Shown here: one piece after another, positions 11,251-21,839 of the stretch
Layout of the letters: each line of letters opens with the position of its first letter
Position numbering within the stretch: position 1 is the stretch's first letter
Assembly (NCBI GenBank): GCA_037042185.1
Contig: JAXQJY010000029.1
Span: forward strand, 1,488,001-1,552,000
Direction of reading: 5' to 3'
From: Sordariomycetes sp. S80-01Y
Taxonomy: Eukaryota > Ascomycota > Sordariomycetes
DNA length: 64,000 nucleotides
The notes under the pieces: model-generated
What the model saw: only the letters and a program-made list of their open reading frames with translations
Databases searched by the model: none
Told to the model about the DNA's origin: nothing
Program-made: the position numbers and the translations under genes

Positions 11251-12408
11251 TTCTTAGTGGGCCAACGTCTTGTTTGCCTTGCTAAGGGCCGCGTTGGGAT
11301 TCCTCGTCTTTTATTTCTCTTTCTTCCTTTATCTTTTGAGCCTTGGCTGCTTCTTTCTCGGGGTTTCTTGCGAGAGGTTAAGGTCTTGTCCTTTAGGTTC
11401 GTCGTAATTGTGCTGTACATGCGCCGCGTAGTGGCTACAGCTGAAGCGAGCGCCGCCCTGCCCATGTGGCACAGGATGCACAGCCCGGAGTTAGAGAAGT
11501 ATACCAAACCGTTGAAAGCTGCGGTGCTCATTGGTAATTTCTTGAATTTGAAAAACCACCTCAAGATAATATTTACCGGAGCTTCTTCCAGAAGACGGCA
11601 GATTGCGTGGCTCAGTAGCTGACCAGCTTGTGACCCCTTTTCAAAGATGCCAAGCTCCGAGTGCTCGAGCTCAATGTTGGTGTTTATACACATCTTGGTA
11701 CACAAACATAGCTAATTCACCCGCTCGTATGAAACTGTAGGGATCGGGGCGCAGTCAAGCTTTGGTCTCCTTTTTCCTGCTTGTCCACGGTGTCTAACTC
11801 GAGTGATGCGGAAGATCGTGAGATCACTATATCTCTACGAACCTATCGATTCCTTTCGGTAATTACGCGGAAATTTGCAACGTAGTCTTTCAATTCAACT
11901 CAAAGCCTCGAGTTATTCCGTTACTATCTCGATCGACTCTGATATCTTGTTCCTGTTGCCATGGTGAAACAAAATCACATTCCACTGAGACTCCGGTAGG
12001 GAATTTCGGTCATCATGTTGAGACACTGGTCTTAGGGGTCTAAAAAGGACTGATACCAGTGGAGATCGCTTGAGAGACGTGCAGAGACCATGTGGTCTGG
12101 AGGGGTAGCCGCGCTCGCGTCCGTGGCATAATGATCCCCGTGGCTTCAACTTTAAAGGCCTCCTTACATCTCCATGCCACTCTTGTGACTATTGCGCCGC
12201 ACCACATCAACCCTCCATAACAGTATCTTGATCAACCTCTCCATCACTTAAATCTCTTTCGCAACATTGCTCATCCCATCTAGAACGACTTTTGTCACTT
12301 CCCAACCGCTCGAAGTCATACACCCGGGCCAGAACCGCTCAGAACCCACTCACCTCCGATACTACAGTCACGAGCAGCTCGATAAGACTCCAGTCATCAA
12401 ACAGGAAT

Positions 12409-12594
12409 ATGCAACTCTCTACAGTCGTTTTCCTCTCATTCCTCGGCCTCGCCGTGGCCGCGCCGCAGCAACTGCAGAGCGAGTCCAAGATCCCCTGCGC
12501 AATGGAGGACAAAGAGAACGCCTGTCCGCTGGGCTACTTCTGCATGGCACAGACTGAGGGCGATGCGTCAGGCCTCTGCTCCCCAATCTTTTAA
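12409..12594 (+). CDS. Small secreted cysteine-containing protein (effector-like)
   Basis: A 61-residue protein beginning MQLSTVVFLSFLGLAVAA, a classical signal peptide with likely cleavage after AVAA. The mature part of about 43 residues has four cysteines (residues 30, 39, 45 and 57), spaced to form two disulfides. An in-frame upstream ATG-type start would add 39 non-hydrophobic residues before the signal peptide, so the inner ATG was chosen. No known family is recognised. Size, secretion signal and cysteine content fit fungal small secreted proteins, many of which act outside the cell against hosts or competitors (inference). It stands alone between a gene-poor stretch and an SDR gene. Confidence 0.62.
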   Translation: MQLSTVVFLSFLGLAVAAPQQLQSESKIPCAMEDKENACPLGYFCMAQTEGDASGLCSPIF

Positions 12595-13225
12595 GAGGAA
12601 GAAAGATCTCCTCCCGAAAAGTGAGCGGGTTATCAGGACGCGGTTTAGCTCCTAGTGACGAGAAGGTAGTTATAAGGACAAGGGCAGGGGCGGCACAGGG
12701 GCGGTGAAAGTAGTATTACTGTAAACAGCTGCATTCAACCTTTCATCAAAAGTCCCTATCTCCAAATCTCTTATTGAGTTTTGGTATGTTTGAAGGAATC
12801 ACTTGCTAAGTTGAGAATCAATCGTTTGATCATTATGCATCTGGCCTCTTCCTTCGTCATTTGTCCAGTTGGTAGATGCCTCTGCCTCGAACCGACAACC
12901 GAAGTGGCCGAAGGATCATGGTCAGCCCTAGTGGCGACATAGGTAATCCCCGATAACTCTTTTTTGCGATTGCACTTGGGTCGACCTATAGTGCACTAAT
13001 CCGCGGAACATCCCGTTTCACCCGCAGCACGGCATTGACGTGCCGCTCGATCTCCGAGAAGCGCGGCTCATCCTTCAACGACTAGTGCTCGTCACATCCC
13101 ATCAGTACGGTATTTAAGCATCTCACGATCGAGGTTTTCTCAGGATCTATTTGAGCTTGTAATTTCTTATTTGAGTCTATTGGCACATTCCAAAACACCA
13201 AGCAACATTACAAACATACAACACA
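12595..13225. other. Intergenic region
   Basis: No gene supported. It contains the 3' flank of the small secreted protein gene and the promoter of the SDR gene, including a pyrimidine-rich leader just upstream of the SDR ATG. Confidence 0.5.
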
Positions 13226-13912
13226 ATGCCTTCAATCCTCCTCATTGGGGCGTCTCGGGGTCTAGGCTACGCTATGGCGGCCGAGTTCCTCACCAAAGGC
13301 TGGGCCGTCACCGGCACAACCCGCGGATCGTCACGCACACAGCTCCACGAACTAGCAGACCAGCAGCCCGAGAAGCTGAGCATAGAACCCCTGGACATCT
13401 GCGATGCGGCTGAGCTAGCCGCCCTGAAGCAACGCCTCAGCGGCAGGGCCTACGACTTGCTCTTCGTCAACGCCGGGATCACAAACAGGGACCCGACGCA
13501 GACCGTGGCAGAGGTGGATACGGATGACTTCATCAACGTGATGGTCACCAACGCCCTGAGCCCGATGCGCGTTATCGAGGCCCTCGCCCCGTCGGTGAAG
13601 CCCGACGGGCTGATAGGCATCATGTCTTCCGGCCAGGGCAGCATCACCAACAACACGAATGGCATGAGGGATGTGTATCGCGGGTCCAAGGCGGCGCTGA
13701 ATCAGTACATGCGCAGCTACGCCGCGAGGCAGGACGGGCAGAGGCCGCTGGTGCTCATGGCGCCGGGGTGGGTCAAGACGGCGCTGGGCGGAGAGAATGC
13801 GAGGTACACCATTGAAGAGACCATTCCGAGCCTGGTGGATGTACTTGTTGAGAAGCAGAAGCGGCCAGGGTTGGAGTATCTAGACTTCAGGGGCGAGACA
13901 GTCCCGTGGTGA
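13226..13912 (+). CDS. Short-chain dehydrogenase/reductase (SDR)
   Basis: A 228-residue, intronless classical SDR. The nucleotide-binding motif GASRGLG is at residues 8-14, NAG at 82-84, a structural Asn at 110, catalytic Ser at 134/135 and the YxxxK pair at Tyr151/Lys155 (YRGSK). The APGWVKT loop at 179-185 follows, as in NAD(P)(H)-dependent oxidoreductases of the C-factor type. A cytosolic Rossmann-fold oxidoreductase is expected; the substrate cannot be told. The start is the first ATG, immediately before the first beta strand (PSILLIGAS), which is the normal SDR N-terminus. It lies between the small secreted protein gene (same strand) and the amidoligase gene (opposite strand). Confidence 0.9.
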   Translation: MPSILLIGASRGLGYAMAAEFLTKGWAVTGTTRGSSRTQLHELADQQPEKLSIEPLDICDAAELAALKQRLSGRAYDLLFVNAGITNRDPTQTVAEVDTDDFINVMVTNALSPMRVIEALAPSVKPDGLIGIMSSGQGSITNNTNGMRDVYRGSKAALNQYMRSYAARQDGQRPLVLMAPGWVKTALGGENARYTIEETIPSLVDVLVEKQKRPGLEYLDFRGETVPW

Positions 13913-14358
13913 GGCACAGACGGGAAAGGGATTCTGATGATAGCGCTTGAAGATAATGGTAGGAATACACTTAATTAAAGATTTAGATCCATTGACTGGA
14001 GATCATGCACTTTGGGAATGGTAGCGATACACTTTAATACAGATTGAGACTCACTTATGGGAATTATACTGGCAGTTAATAATTCGAGAGAAAGGGAAAA
14101 ATTGGGGGCGGAAAGTAAAGGGATATATACATGACATACGAGAGGGGAACTTACCATACACCCGCCGACTCATCATCATCGACCACTGAAACGACGAAGG
14201 GAGAAGCTGCGGCTCATCCAGGCCTTCAAACTAGAGAAGCTCTTATCAAAGCAGCAAACCGCTAGGAGGGTACTCAGTGCTCTCGCAAGCTCTAGAAGTC
14301 ATCCTTCACGCCATCATCAAAGACATCCTCCCAGTCATCTTTCTTGTGAAACTTCATT
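13913..14358. other. Convergent intergenic region
   Basis: Shared 3' flank of the SDR and amidoligase genes. AT-richer, with TTAATTAAAG and TAATAATTC stretches that could serve in 3'-end formation. No gene is supported. Confidence 0.5.
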
Positions 14359-16194
14359 CTAGAGCCATTTAATCTTCTCGTAGCGGTCGACAACCTCAGG
14401 GCCGAGCTCCAGCTCCCGCTGCTCCGGGGTGCGCGGCTTGAAGAGGATGCAGTCAAACCACGCTTCCTCCCGGCGCCTCAGCCGCTCATCGCAGTGGTTT
14501 GCCTCGGAGAAGAGACCGATGTCCCGCAACAAGTCGACGACGTCGTACGCCTCGCCATGGTCCGACGCCAGCGCGCACTTGTCTATGACGGACATGTAGT
14601 GCGCCGTGCCGGCGTCACGGGCAAACTCGAAGATACCGCAGCAGATCTTCACCCAGTTGACAATCCACTCCGCATCGAGAGTGCCAGCTGCTTCGCGAGC
14701 TTCGACCGTAACGAAGGCGCACCGGTCAGGCCACTCTGCACCCCCTTCAACCCCCATGATGCACGCACGTGCGGCCTTGCGATCCAGCTCTCGCTGTTGC
14801 CGGCCGGCGGAACTGAGCCATTCGTCGGGTAGCCAGGCTGGGTCCTCCATGCGTCTATCGTCGTAACCCCAATACTTGAAATTCCAATTCGCGCGAGAGC
14901 TGCGAGGCAGTGTCAGGAGCCTGGCAACCTGGTGGGCGCCGACGTCGCACGAGAGGAGCTGGTGGATGCCGTGCCAGGCAGAAACGTTGTCGGCCGGTTC
15001 ATACACCCATTGGTCCTCTCCAAAGCGATTCGAGATGTCCACGTGGGCGATGTTTGCGGGGCGGCGGTTGTCGCTCAGCTCAGAGACGCGGGAGAAGGGG
15101 TACGCTTGAGCTTTCTGGGGGGCCTCGGAGGTTACAGGGAGTCCGCGCTTGATTGTCTTCCTCCCTTCGTTTGGAAACTTTGGGTCGCGGAGTTGATGAT
15201 GCTGCCCCATCTCAGGACGCCGGAACGGCTCATATCCATCAGCCCTCCAGGCGACCTTGTCAGGCTGATCAGGGTGGACTACAGGACGAGCACCACCTTG
15301 CATGATGTCCCGCACGACGATAGGCTCAGGGCTGTCACCATAATCGCGTTGTCGACCGTACTCCCTTCCTGTATCGCCCTTTTTGACGCGCGCCAGGTGC
15401 CTTCTTGCGTTCTCGGCCGTGTCTCCCTGCGCCAGCCTCGAAGCCCCTTTCGTCCTTCGCATCGACCGCGAGTGATCGTTGAACGCACGCTCGGGGGGAT
15501 GGAGCATGCTGAGCACAGGCTCCGCAGCCCATAACAAGGCGGCAAGCTTCCGAGCATGACGGCCCTCAACCTTATCAAACCCGTTTCCAAAGTGGACATG
15601 GAAGCCGCACGTTTCGTTGACCCTGCACCGGAAGTTGGTCGTGATGAGGCTGACCACCATACGGATTAAGTCGAACGCCGCGTCGGTGCTGAACTGAGCG
15701 GGCGTGCTGACCTCGATGCTGCTCCAGGCGTAGCCCGACTCGGCGGCTTCCCAACCACCCTCCCGCACCGAAATGTCCTGCGTTATAGCGAATTCTTCGC
15801 TGGGGATGGCACTATCGGAATACCCAGCAGGCCCGACTGGGAGTCCCTTCGTTACGAAAAGCTCGTGGAGGTCGTCCATGGCCATGTCGACCTTCGGCAG
15901 CCGGGGTGGGAGCTGGTGAGCGATGTCAGCGTCAGGATCTGGTCCATCGCACTCGGCGATCATGAACTCCAGCTCGACGCCGAAGGATGCCCGCGGGGGC
16001 GTTGTGGCATCGAGGCGGTCTCTCTTACCTCGGGAAGTAGACGAAGGGTAAGGCTCTCGCTGAGTTTCAGCACCCTGCGATGGGTCGTCATTAGGAGAAC
16101 CGGCTCCTTCTGACCGCATAGCTTCTTCAGGCTTGGGACTTTGGCGTATGGCGGGCTCCTCCATAGATTTCCCATGATCTGTGGGACTGGTCAT
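14359..16194 (-). CDS. Putative amidoligase (Amidoligase_2 family)
   Basis: Unbroken frame of 611 residues. FGVELEF at residues 71-77 and CGFHVHFGNG at 196-205 are hallmarks of the putative amidoligase family related to glutamine synthetase/glutamate-cysteine ligase folds, which are predicted to make amide bonds using ATP. Fungal members are long single proteins with disordered N-termini, as here (the first ~65 residues are Ser/Pro/Glu-rich). Conserved residues VDISNRFGEDQWVYEP in the second half fit the same fold. No transmembrane or signal segment is seen. Bacterial relatives occur in peptide- or cell-wall-modifying clusters; the fungal substrate is unknown. An SDR and a small secreted protein gene are close by. 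The family call rests on the two motifs. Confidence 0.78.
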   Translation of the reverse strand: MTSPTDHGKSMEEPAIRQSPKPEEAMRSEGAGSPNDDPSQGAETQREPYPSSTSRGKRDRLDATTPPRASFGVELEFMIAECDGPDPDADIAHQLPPRLPKVDMAMDDLHELFVTKGLPVGPAGYSDSAIPSEEFAITQDISVREGGWEAAESGYAWSSIEVSTPAQFSTDAAFDLIRMVVSLITTNFRCRVNETCGFHVHFGNGFDKVEGRHARKLAALLWAAEPVLSMLHPPERAFNDHSRSMRRTKGASRLAQGDTAENARRHLARVKKGDTGREYGRQRDYGDSPEPIVVRDIMQGGARPVVHPDQPDKVAWRADGYEPFRRPEMGQHHQLRDPKFPNEGRKTIKRGLPVTSEAPQKAQAYPFSRVSELSDNRRPANIAHVDISNRFGEDQWVYEPADNVSAWHGIHQLLSCDVGAHQVARLLTLPRSSRANWNFKYWGYDDRRMEDPAWLPDEWLSSAGRQQRELDRKAARACIMGVEGGAEWPDRCAFVTVEAREAAGTLDAEWIVNWVKICCGIFEFARDAGTAHYMSVIDKCALASDHGEAYDVVDLLRDIGLFSEANHCDERLRRREEAWFDCILFKPRTPEQRELELGPEVVDRYEKIKWL

Positions 16195-16972
16195 ATCTGC
16201 GACATGAGTCGTCTATTCAAAGAGGGGGAAGGGGTGGGTTATTGGACTCAGAGGTAGAATCTCAACGGAGGTAGTGTGTTGGCTGTCTACTTCATTGCAG
16301 GTGTTCCATTCTCAGAAGTCAAGTAGTGAAGTTAAGAGAACTCAACGGTAAATCTCACCAGTTTCATATACCAATCCTTATACAGTATGGAGAGCGTTGT
16401 TCCTCGAGCAGAGCTGGTACAAGATGTGTGTCCAACATATGTTCTGCCACACGGGCCAGAGCTCCGCGAAGACAAAGTCACGGCGACGGCGACGGAAGAC
16501 GGAACAGTGCGCCACAAGAGACATTTCCTTGCTCAAATGAATTAATCTTATTACTCCGTTTCGCCGGAAATGCAGGCAGTACGCTCGCCAGTTCGATGCA
16601 AAACGCGGCTCCTCCCTCCCCGCCATCTACCATTAATCGGCTGTTCGGGCAACAAAGGCAGGGGGCTAACCGCGACGCGTGGCTCGCAACCCTAGCCCCC
16701 AGCCCCCCTGTTCAGTCCAACCCAAGCTTGGTTTGTCTATCGCACGGCACCAATGCCGAGCGTGGTATCTCTTGGGTGTCTTGCGTATCATAAAAGAGCG
16801 TATATTCGTCAGTCGATGGTGAAAGTTTAATCGGTAATTGTGGGTACAACGAAGTAGAGACGAGGCTTGTCTCGGCGGCGCAAAGCTGCCGAGAGGTGGG
16901 TGGAAAGTGCGCCAAATCGGCCCCTCGTGCCGAGCACAATCATTCTCAGCCAACGTGCCGAAATTGAGGGCT
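16195..16972. other. Intergenic region
   Basis: No gene supported. It holds the upstream region of the amidoligase gene (minus strand) and the 3' flank of the DUF7707 gene. Small open frames on both strands lack features. Confidence 0.5.
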
Positions 16973-17704
16973 TTACACAAAAGCAGCGAAAAGACCCATA
17001 GCACCAAGCGCAGCAACGACTTGAGGGCCAGCGGTAGGCGCGGCGAAGTCGTCCGAGTTGGTGGTAGTCACGTTGTCCGAGTCATCACCGTCGTCGTCGT
17101 TGCTGCCACCAGTACCAGTGGCAGATGGAGAAGCAGTGGTGGCGCTGGTCTCAGTGCTGTCGTCGCCGTCCTCGTCATCGTCATCACCACCGACGTCGGC
17201 CTTAGAAACATTGATGGTACCGCAGAGAGACTTGATGTTGTCCTCGCAGCCTTGCTGGCTGTCGGCATCGTTGGCGTACTGCGCATTGCACTGGCCGAAG
17301 AGAGCTTCGCAGATGTAGGAGGGCATGGTGGGCTCGTAGTACTGGAGGCCGGGAGCGGAGTTGTTGGACGCGCACTTGCACTCGTAGCTAAGATCGGTCT
17401 GTTTGGCAGTCAGATGGTGATTGTGCTTGTCTGGGAAGATTAAAACTCACGTAGTCGCAGTCATTGGTGCTGGCATCCTTGTCGCACAGAGTGTTGCAGC
17501 TGTTGGACTGGCCAGTGCACCAGGAAGCTGGAAGAGTCAGTACTGTCAAGCCTGGCAGGTTCCTAAGGACTTGGACTCACCCCTCTGGCTGGCATCGATG
17601 GTGTTGGGGTCGATGGTCATGTCGAGAGAGCTCGAGTAGTTCTGAGGGCCAGACTGAGCCTTGACGGCAACAGCGGCGAGGGCGAGGACAGCAGCAGCGC
17701 GCAT
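16973..17704 (-). CDS. GPI-anchored DUF7707-type cell-surface protein
   Basis: A 208-residue secreted protein in three exons: 17704-17581, 17527-17451 and 17398-16973, with GTGAGT donors and 52-53 base introns. It starts with a signal peptide (MRAAAVLALAAVAVKA). The core reads TIDPNTID, then WCTGQSNSCNTLC, NDCDYTDLSYECKC and PSYICEALFGQC, the cysteine framework of the fungal DUF7707 family. An acidic Ser/Thr-rich stalk with long Asp runs follows, probably O-glycosylated. The C-terminus ends in a hydrophobic stretch (VVAALGAMGLFAAFV) suited to GPI addition. It is expected on the plasma membrane or in the cell wall; its role is unknown. The exon joins restore the cysteine pattern, which supports the model. 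Confidence 0.85.
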
Positions 17705-17734
17705 TGTGACTGTGTGGTAAAGTTTTTGGGGAGA

Positions 17735-17789
17735 GTTGCGGTGTTGCGTGCGGTGTTGCGTGCGGCGTTGCAAGAGAGAGAGAGAGAGA
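17735..17789. repeat. Tandem 12-13-mer (GCGGTGTTGCGT-like) followed by a (GA)n run
   Basis: Three imperfect copies of GCGGTGTTGCGT are followed by about eight GA dinucleotides. They lie 30-85 bases upstream of the DUF7707 ATG, so they sit in its 5' leader or core promoter. Confidence 0.75.
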
Positions 17790-17973
17790 TGGATGCTGGC
17801 TGGATGTGACGGTGGATTGGGGAGCAGTAGAATCAGAAGGAAGAGGGGAGCAGGTAAACATGCGAGGCTGGTCGGTTTAAGAGAGGCCCTGGCAGTGGCA
17901 GGCGCAACCGCTCGGGCTACCTTGGCACGGGCAGAGGCAACCTGCAAGGCCGCAAGCAACCTACCTTACTTAC

Positions 17974-18003
17974 CTACCCAAGCACCAAGCACCAAGCACC
18001 AGC
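17974..18003. repeat. Short tandem repeat (AGCACCA-type, about 3-4 copies)
   Basis: Consecutive copies of a 7-base unit AGCACCA in the gene-free stretch. A simple tandem repeat without evident function. Confidence 0.7.
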
Positions 18004-19949
18004 CTAAGGTCGCAAGAATTGGAAGCCCATGCCAATCCATGCCAAGAAGTCGTAGTGGACCCACGAGGCCGGGGCCTTCCATTTCTTGGCGGGGGGTTCC
18101 AGGCACAGTCAGGACTCCGAATCGTGCCAGCAGCGCTCCTGCAAGCCTGAGCCCAGTCCTGATCACCTCCAGTCTATCTTCATCCTTGCTCTCACAACGT
18201 CTGTCTGCTCGTGCGCGGCTACGTGCTTCATCTCGAGGTGTTGCATGTCACTAACGGTCACTAACGTGTGCATTGACTGCCGCCACCTACGGAGTACTGC
18301 TCGGGTCTCATCTGTGGGACGCAGTCGTGGTGCAAAAATGCCATCATTGCCATGGCAAATCCGCATCTAGTTGCTGGGCACGGCCTCGGCAGGCCGCTAG
18401 CAGTAGCAGTGGCGTCTCGGTCTCAGATGCTCGTGCACTCGAGCGCCTGCAGCGCAGCATCACTGTGGAGACGGGGCCTGCAGGCCACGGCTTTCCGACC
18501 CTACCTCTCTCTAGACCAGCCTCTGAATTGTTCGTATTCGAGCCATAGTCTGTCATAGATTTGTTTTTTGACTTTTGACTGCATGCCGTCTCTATCGAAG
18601 AGGGCAGAGATGAGCAGGACCGTTTGCGACCGCTGCTGGTTGTTGCTGCTGCCGGCTAAATGTCTCACCCCCCGGCGCACAATAATTACAATCTGCTCGG
18701 CTTCATTTGTCTCTGATAAAACGACGGGAGCGTTGCGGAGCAGGGGCCACGACGAGGTCCGCCGATCCGTCGTCGCCAAGATGTCCGATAGTCTTGTCCG
18801 AGCCACCTCTCCAGGCCATGTGAAACACTTCTGGCACGACGACTCCCACATCCCTCGTGCCCAAGGTGCCCTCGCAGTCGTCACGCCCTCCGCTCGCACC
18901 GTTTTCGCCAGTCCTGCTTTCGTTCATCTGCGTGCACCGAGTTGTTGTCGTCGCTGCGTTGGCTGCCGCAAGGCTTCCAATCACAGCTGCCAATTGGCGA
19001 CTTGGAGCCCTCCCACTGGCCTCCAACCACCTCCAATTTTTTCCCGGACGAGGGACTCCGGGACAGCGGGTAGATGTGGAGTCCCAAGGCTCCTAGGGAA
19101 TGGCACTTGCGCATCTTCAATCTCATCATCGATTTGTTCGGTATTCCTAGGCGTGTGACATCAACGGTCCGCCCCTGTTGTTGACATTGCGCCAAGTTGA
19201 ATATTACTATCTATCAACACAATACCCTGTCCACCAACGTGAAGCGAGCAACCACGCACCGGTGGTATCATGCTTCTGCCATCCCAGATGCTCTCTTCGA
19301 CTCCCAGCAGAGCCAGTGCCATCCGAGCAGTAGGCTTCGGAACCTGGATCCTCTAAAGCGTGTCCCTCATCGCAAAGATGTGCTGAAAGGCCTCTGCCTG
19401 AAGGGTCATGTGAGCGCGTGTGCTCCTGGCGCTACCCTAACATCCGTACCGATTTCCTGTAATTGATTGGTTGTTTTGTTCTTGGCCTAGACTTCAACGC
19501 TGGTCGCTAACATGGTTATTCACTAACCAGTTAGCCACAGACGCGTAGGCTCTTCTTGGTTCAATTTCACACTACAGCACAACGGCGTCCCAGCCGCCAT
19601 AAGCACGTTGTTAAGCTTCCGACCACATTCCTAGAATTCATCGATGCCCGTGAAGCGTGCGAATGGTCCTGAGTATGGAGTTCTACCAGCACGAGTATCA
19701 ATTTATAGATTGCTCCAGGGTAGTAGCGACAACAGAAAAGGGGGCGTATTAGGTGCTGACGGCCCCACTTCCGCACCATCCCGCTCAGGAGCTCGGGGGC
19801 TGTTCGGCCATCAACGTCACCTCGCTTCTCCAACTTCCGCATCGTCTCCAACGAACACGCCCTCGTCACGATTCCGCTGAACGTAAACATATGAGCTGCA
19901 TCGTCCAAATGTGACGCCCTGCGGGCCTCTCGCTCAACAGCCGCCCAAC

Positions 19950-21590
19950 ATGGCTTCAATAAACCAGCTTCCCCGTGAGCTCATCGACGCCATCCTCCAC
20001 CAGTGCATCCTCCTCGGGCCCCGAAACTCAGTCCTAAACCTCCGCCTCGTCAACCGCTTCTTCAACACCGTCCTCAAACCCCACGCACTCGCCTCCATCG
20101 GACTGGACTTCTCCCGCTTGTCGCGCACATCCGACCTGCCCCGGCCGCAGCCCGATGCCTTACAGACCATCGGTTACCATGCGAAGAACATGTTCATAGA
20201 CACCATGGTCCTGCGCGACGACCTGGAAGTCGAGTTCTTGAATACGGTGTTCAGGCGGGTCAGGGCCATGGACGAGTTTTGCAGGAGTCTGCAGGAGAGG
20301 TATTGCATGGGCGAGTCGACGTTTACGGAGATGGAGTTCTATGAAACGCTGGAGGGGCTTCTGTTTAACTGCAGGGAGACGCAAAGGCTGAGGCTGAACC
20401 TGCCGTTCCAGCTCGTAGGACGGCATTGCAATGCCGCGACGATGATTTTAGCGAACACATTCAAGGCTTTTGCGAACCGACCAGAGGAGGACTCAGCGGC
20501 GCTGAAGGTGCTGGTTTTGGAGAATCTACCTGATATCGCTGTCGTCAAGCTGTGGATGAATCCGATAGATGTAAGCAACATCATCAGGGTTTTTGGGGCG
20601 TTGGAGCACATGGTGATTACGCTACGGCGGCACGAGATGGACCCTCAGCATTCGGGGGCGTTCGGGTCTTGCTTGTGGAACATGGTTCACTACGCCGAAC
20701 AGCTGCAGAGTCTGTGCTTCATAGCGATGGACAATGAGGACCCGCGACCACCGAGGGGCTTGAAACAAGTCAAGTTCTTCCAGATGGCGGCAGACGAGTG
20801 GCGCGCCCGATCGCTTCCTTCGCCGCACCCACAGGTCCCGCTGGGCGACCTTCGATGCCTGGAGTTGAAGAGGGTAGAGATCCTGCCTGAAGTTCTCATC
20901 CAAGCGGCACAAAAATTTCCAAAGCTCGAGGAGCTCTATCTGAACGAAGTCTACCTCAAAGCCGAGCAGTCGCCCGAGTCGAACCCCGACTCTCTGGCTT
21001 ATCTATGGGTTGGCCTGCCCAACCAACGACCGCCCGAAGGGAGTGTGTGGCTTGCGATGGAACTGCGGTCCTTGTTACCAAGGCTGAGGATATGCCGTGC
21101 ATCATTCCTCGGATACGACCACTACCTCCGCGACGAAGCGGCTCGGCACCCGGACTTTGATGTCGTTGACCCCTGTGGACTAGGTCGCTCAGTCTCACAG
21201 CGCTTCGTCGAAGTCATAACAGGCATCCAGCAGCCGAATATGCCCAGCGGCCAGCCGGTTGAATACCTTCCCTCCCGCAACGACCTCGACACCACCCTCC
21301 TCGCCGGTCTGACCAGACGAACCAAGCCACTCAGCGTCATAGACTACGACACAAATGCCTATCAAACCGTTGTCGGCACGACACCTGCACGATGGCACAG
21401 TCAGGGGCTGGACGGCAACTTTCCGAACTGTAATCCAATCACGCTGGAGAAGCTGCATAGGATAGCAGAGACGGCGTGCGCGGGTATGAACGAGGTTCAC
21501 AGCGGCCGCTCGACGCAGCCGTTCGATGAGATGCCGGGTGAAGACCAGAACCAAGGTCCGGAATGGGGTTGGGAATATAACCAGGCTTGA
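19950..21590 (+). CDS. F-box-like domain protein
   Basis: A 546-residue intronless protein. Residues 4-45 (INQLPRELIDAILHQC followed by LNLRLVNRFFNTVL) resemble the F-box helix set that binds Skp1. The rest contains Leu-rich segments such as LKVLVLENLPDIAVVKLW and LRCLELKRVEILPEVL, which could form an LRR-like substrate-binding surface. By family it would be a substrate receptor of an SCF ubiquitin ligase; the target is unknown. The frame extends 39 bases upstream only to a GTG, so the ATG just before ASINQLPREL was taken (context ACATGG). Such F-box-like proteins are numerous and poorly conserved in fungi. The gene is convergent with cys3, with about 250 bases between stops. Confidence 0.74.
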   Translation: MASINQLPRELIDAILHQCILLGPRNSVLNLRLVNRFFNTVLKPHALASIGLDFSRLSRTSDLPRPQPDALQTIGYHAKNMFIDTMVLRDDLEVEFLNTVFRRVRAMDEFCRSLQERYCMGESTFTEMEFYETLEGLLFNCRETQRLRLNLPFQLVGRHCNAATMILANTFKAFANRPEEDSAALKVLVLENLPDIAVVKLWMNPIDVSNIIRVFGALEHMVITLRRHEMDPQHSGAFGSCLWNMVHYAEQLQSLCFIAMDNEDPRPPRGLKQVKFFQMAADEWRARSLPSPHPQVPLGDLRCLELKRVEILPEVLIQAAQKFPKLEELYLNEVYLKAEQSPESNPDSLAYLWVGLPNQRPPEGSVWLAMELRSLLPRLRICRASFLGYDHYLRDEAARHPDFDVVDPCGLGRSVSQRFVEVITGIQQPNMPSGQPVEYLPSRNDLDTTLLAGLTRRTKPLSVIDYDTNAYQTVVGTTPARWHSQGLDGNFPNCNPITLEKLHRIAETACAGMNEVHSGRSTQPFDEMPGEDQNQGPEWGWEYNQA

Positions 21591-21839
21591 TAGCCCGTCT
21601 ACCCTCCCGGTCTAAGCACCGCATGGCCATTGGTTTTGTGTAAATAGACAATTGATACCCTCGACAACTGCAAATCAACGTAAACTTCATTTAGGCTGCG
21701 CTTTCATTGGGCTTTGGGTTAAGCCAGGTAGCTGCCTTGTATTCAACTAGGTTTTCCAGCCGATGCCAATAATCGCCAAACATTCGGGGTACGAGTGCTA
21801 TTATGGCTCGAAAATCATATCATCTATACCGCGCACCTT

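Larger units (their letters stand above)
6548..12408. other. Gene-poor region of about 5.9 kb
   Basis: No coding region can be supported. Several open frames of 100-230 codons exist (for example minus 8260-8949 and 9013-9594, plus 8186-8629), but they overlap each other on opposite strands, lack recognisable domains and have Arg/Ser/Pro-rich composition typical of chance frames in GC-rich DNA. It contains microsatellites near 7.9 kb, a G-run near 7.27 kb and a tRNA-like relic near 11.2 kb. The part from about 10.4 to 12.2 kb is visibly more AT-rich and may hold decayed repeat sequence. Confidence 0.5.
17705..19949. other. Gene-free region of about 2.2 kb
   Basis: No coding region supported. 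The first ~250 bases are the DUF7707 upstream region and carry simple repeats. Open frames at minus 18501-18899 and plus 18568-19158 overlap antisense to each other and show no domains. The far end is the F-box gene upstream region. Confidence 0.5.

Noticed and set aside
11163-11705. 180-codon minus-strand open frame
   Set aside because: It overlaps the tRNA-like relic, has no recognisable domain and sits in sequence that looks decayed. Not supported as a gene.
18501-19158. Overlapping antisense frames (minus 18501-18899, plus 18568-19158)
   Set aside because: Mutually exclusive, featureless and without exon structure.
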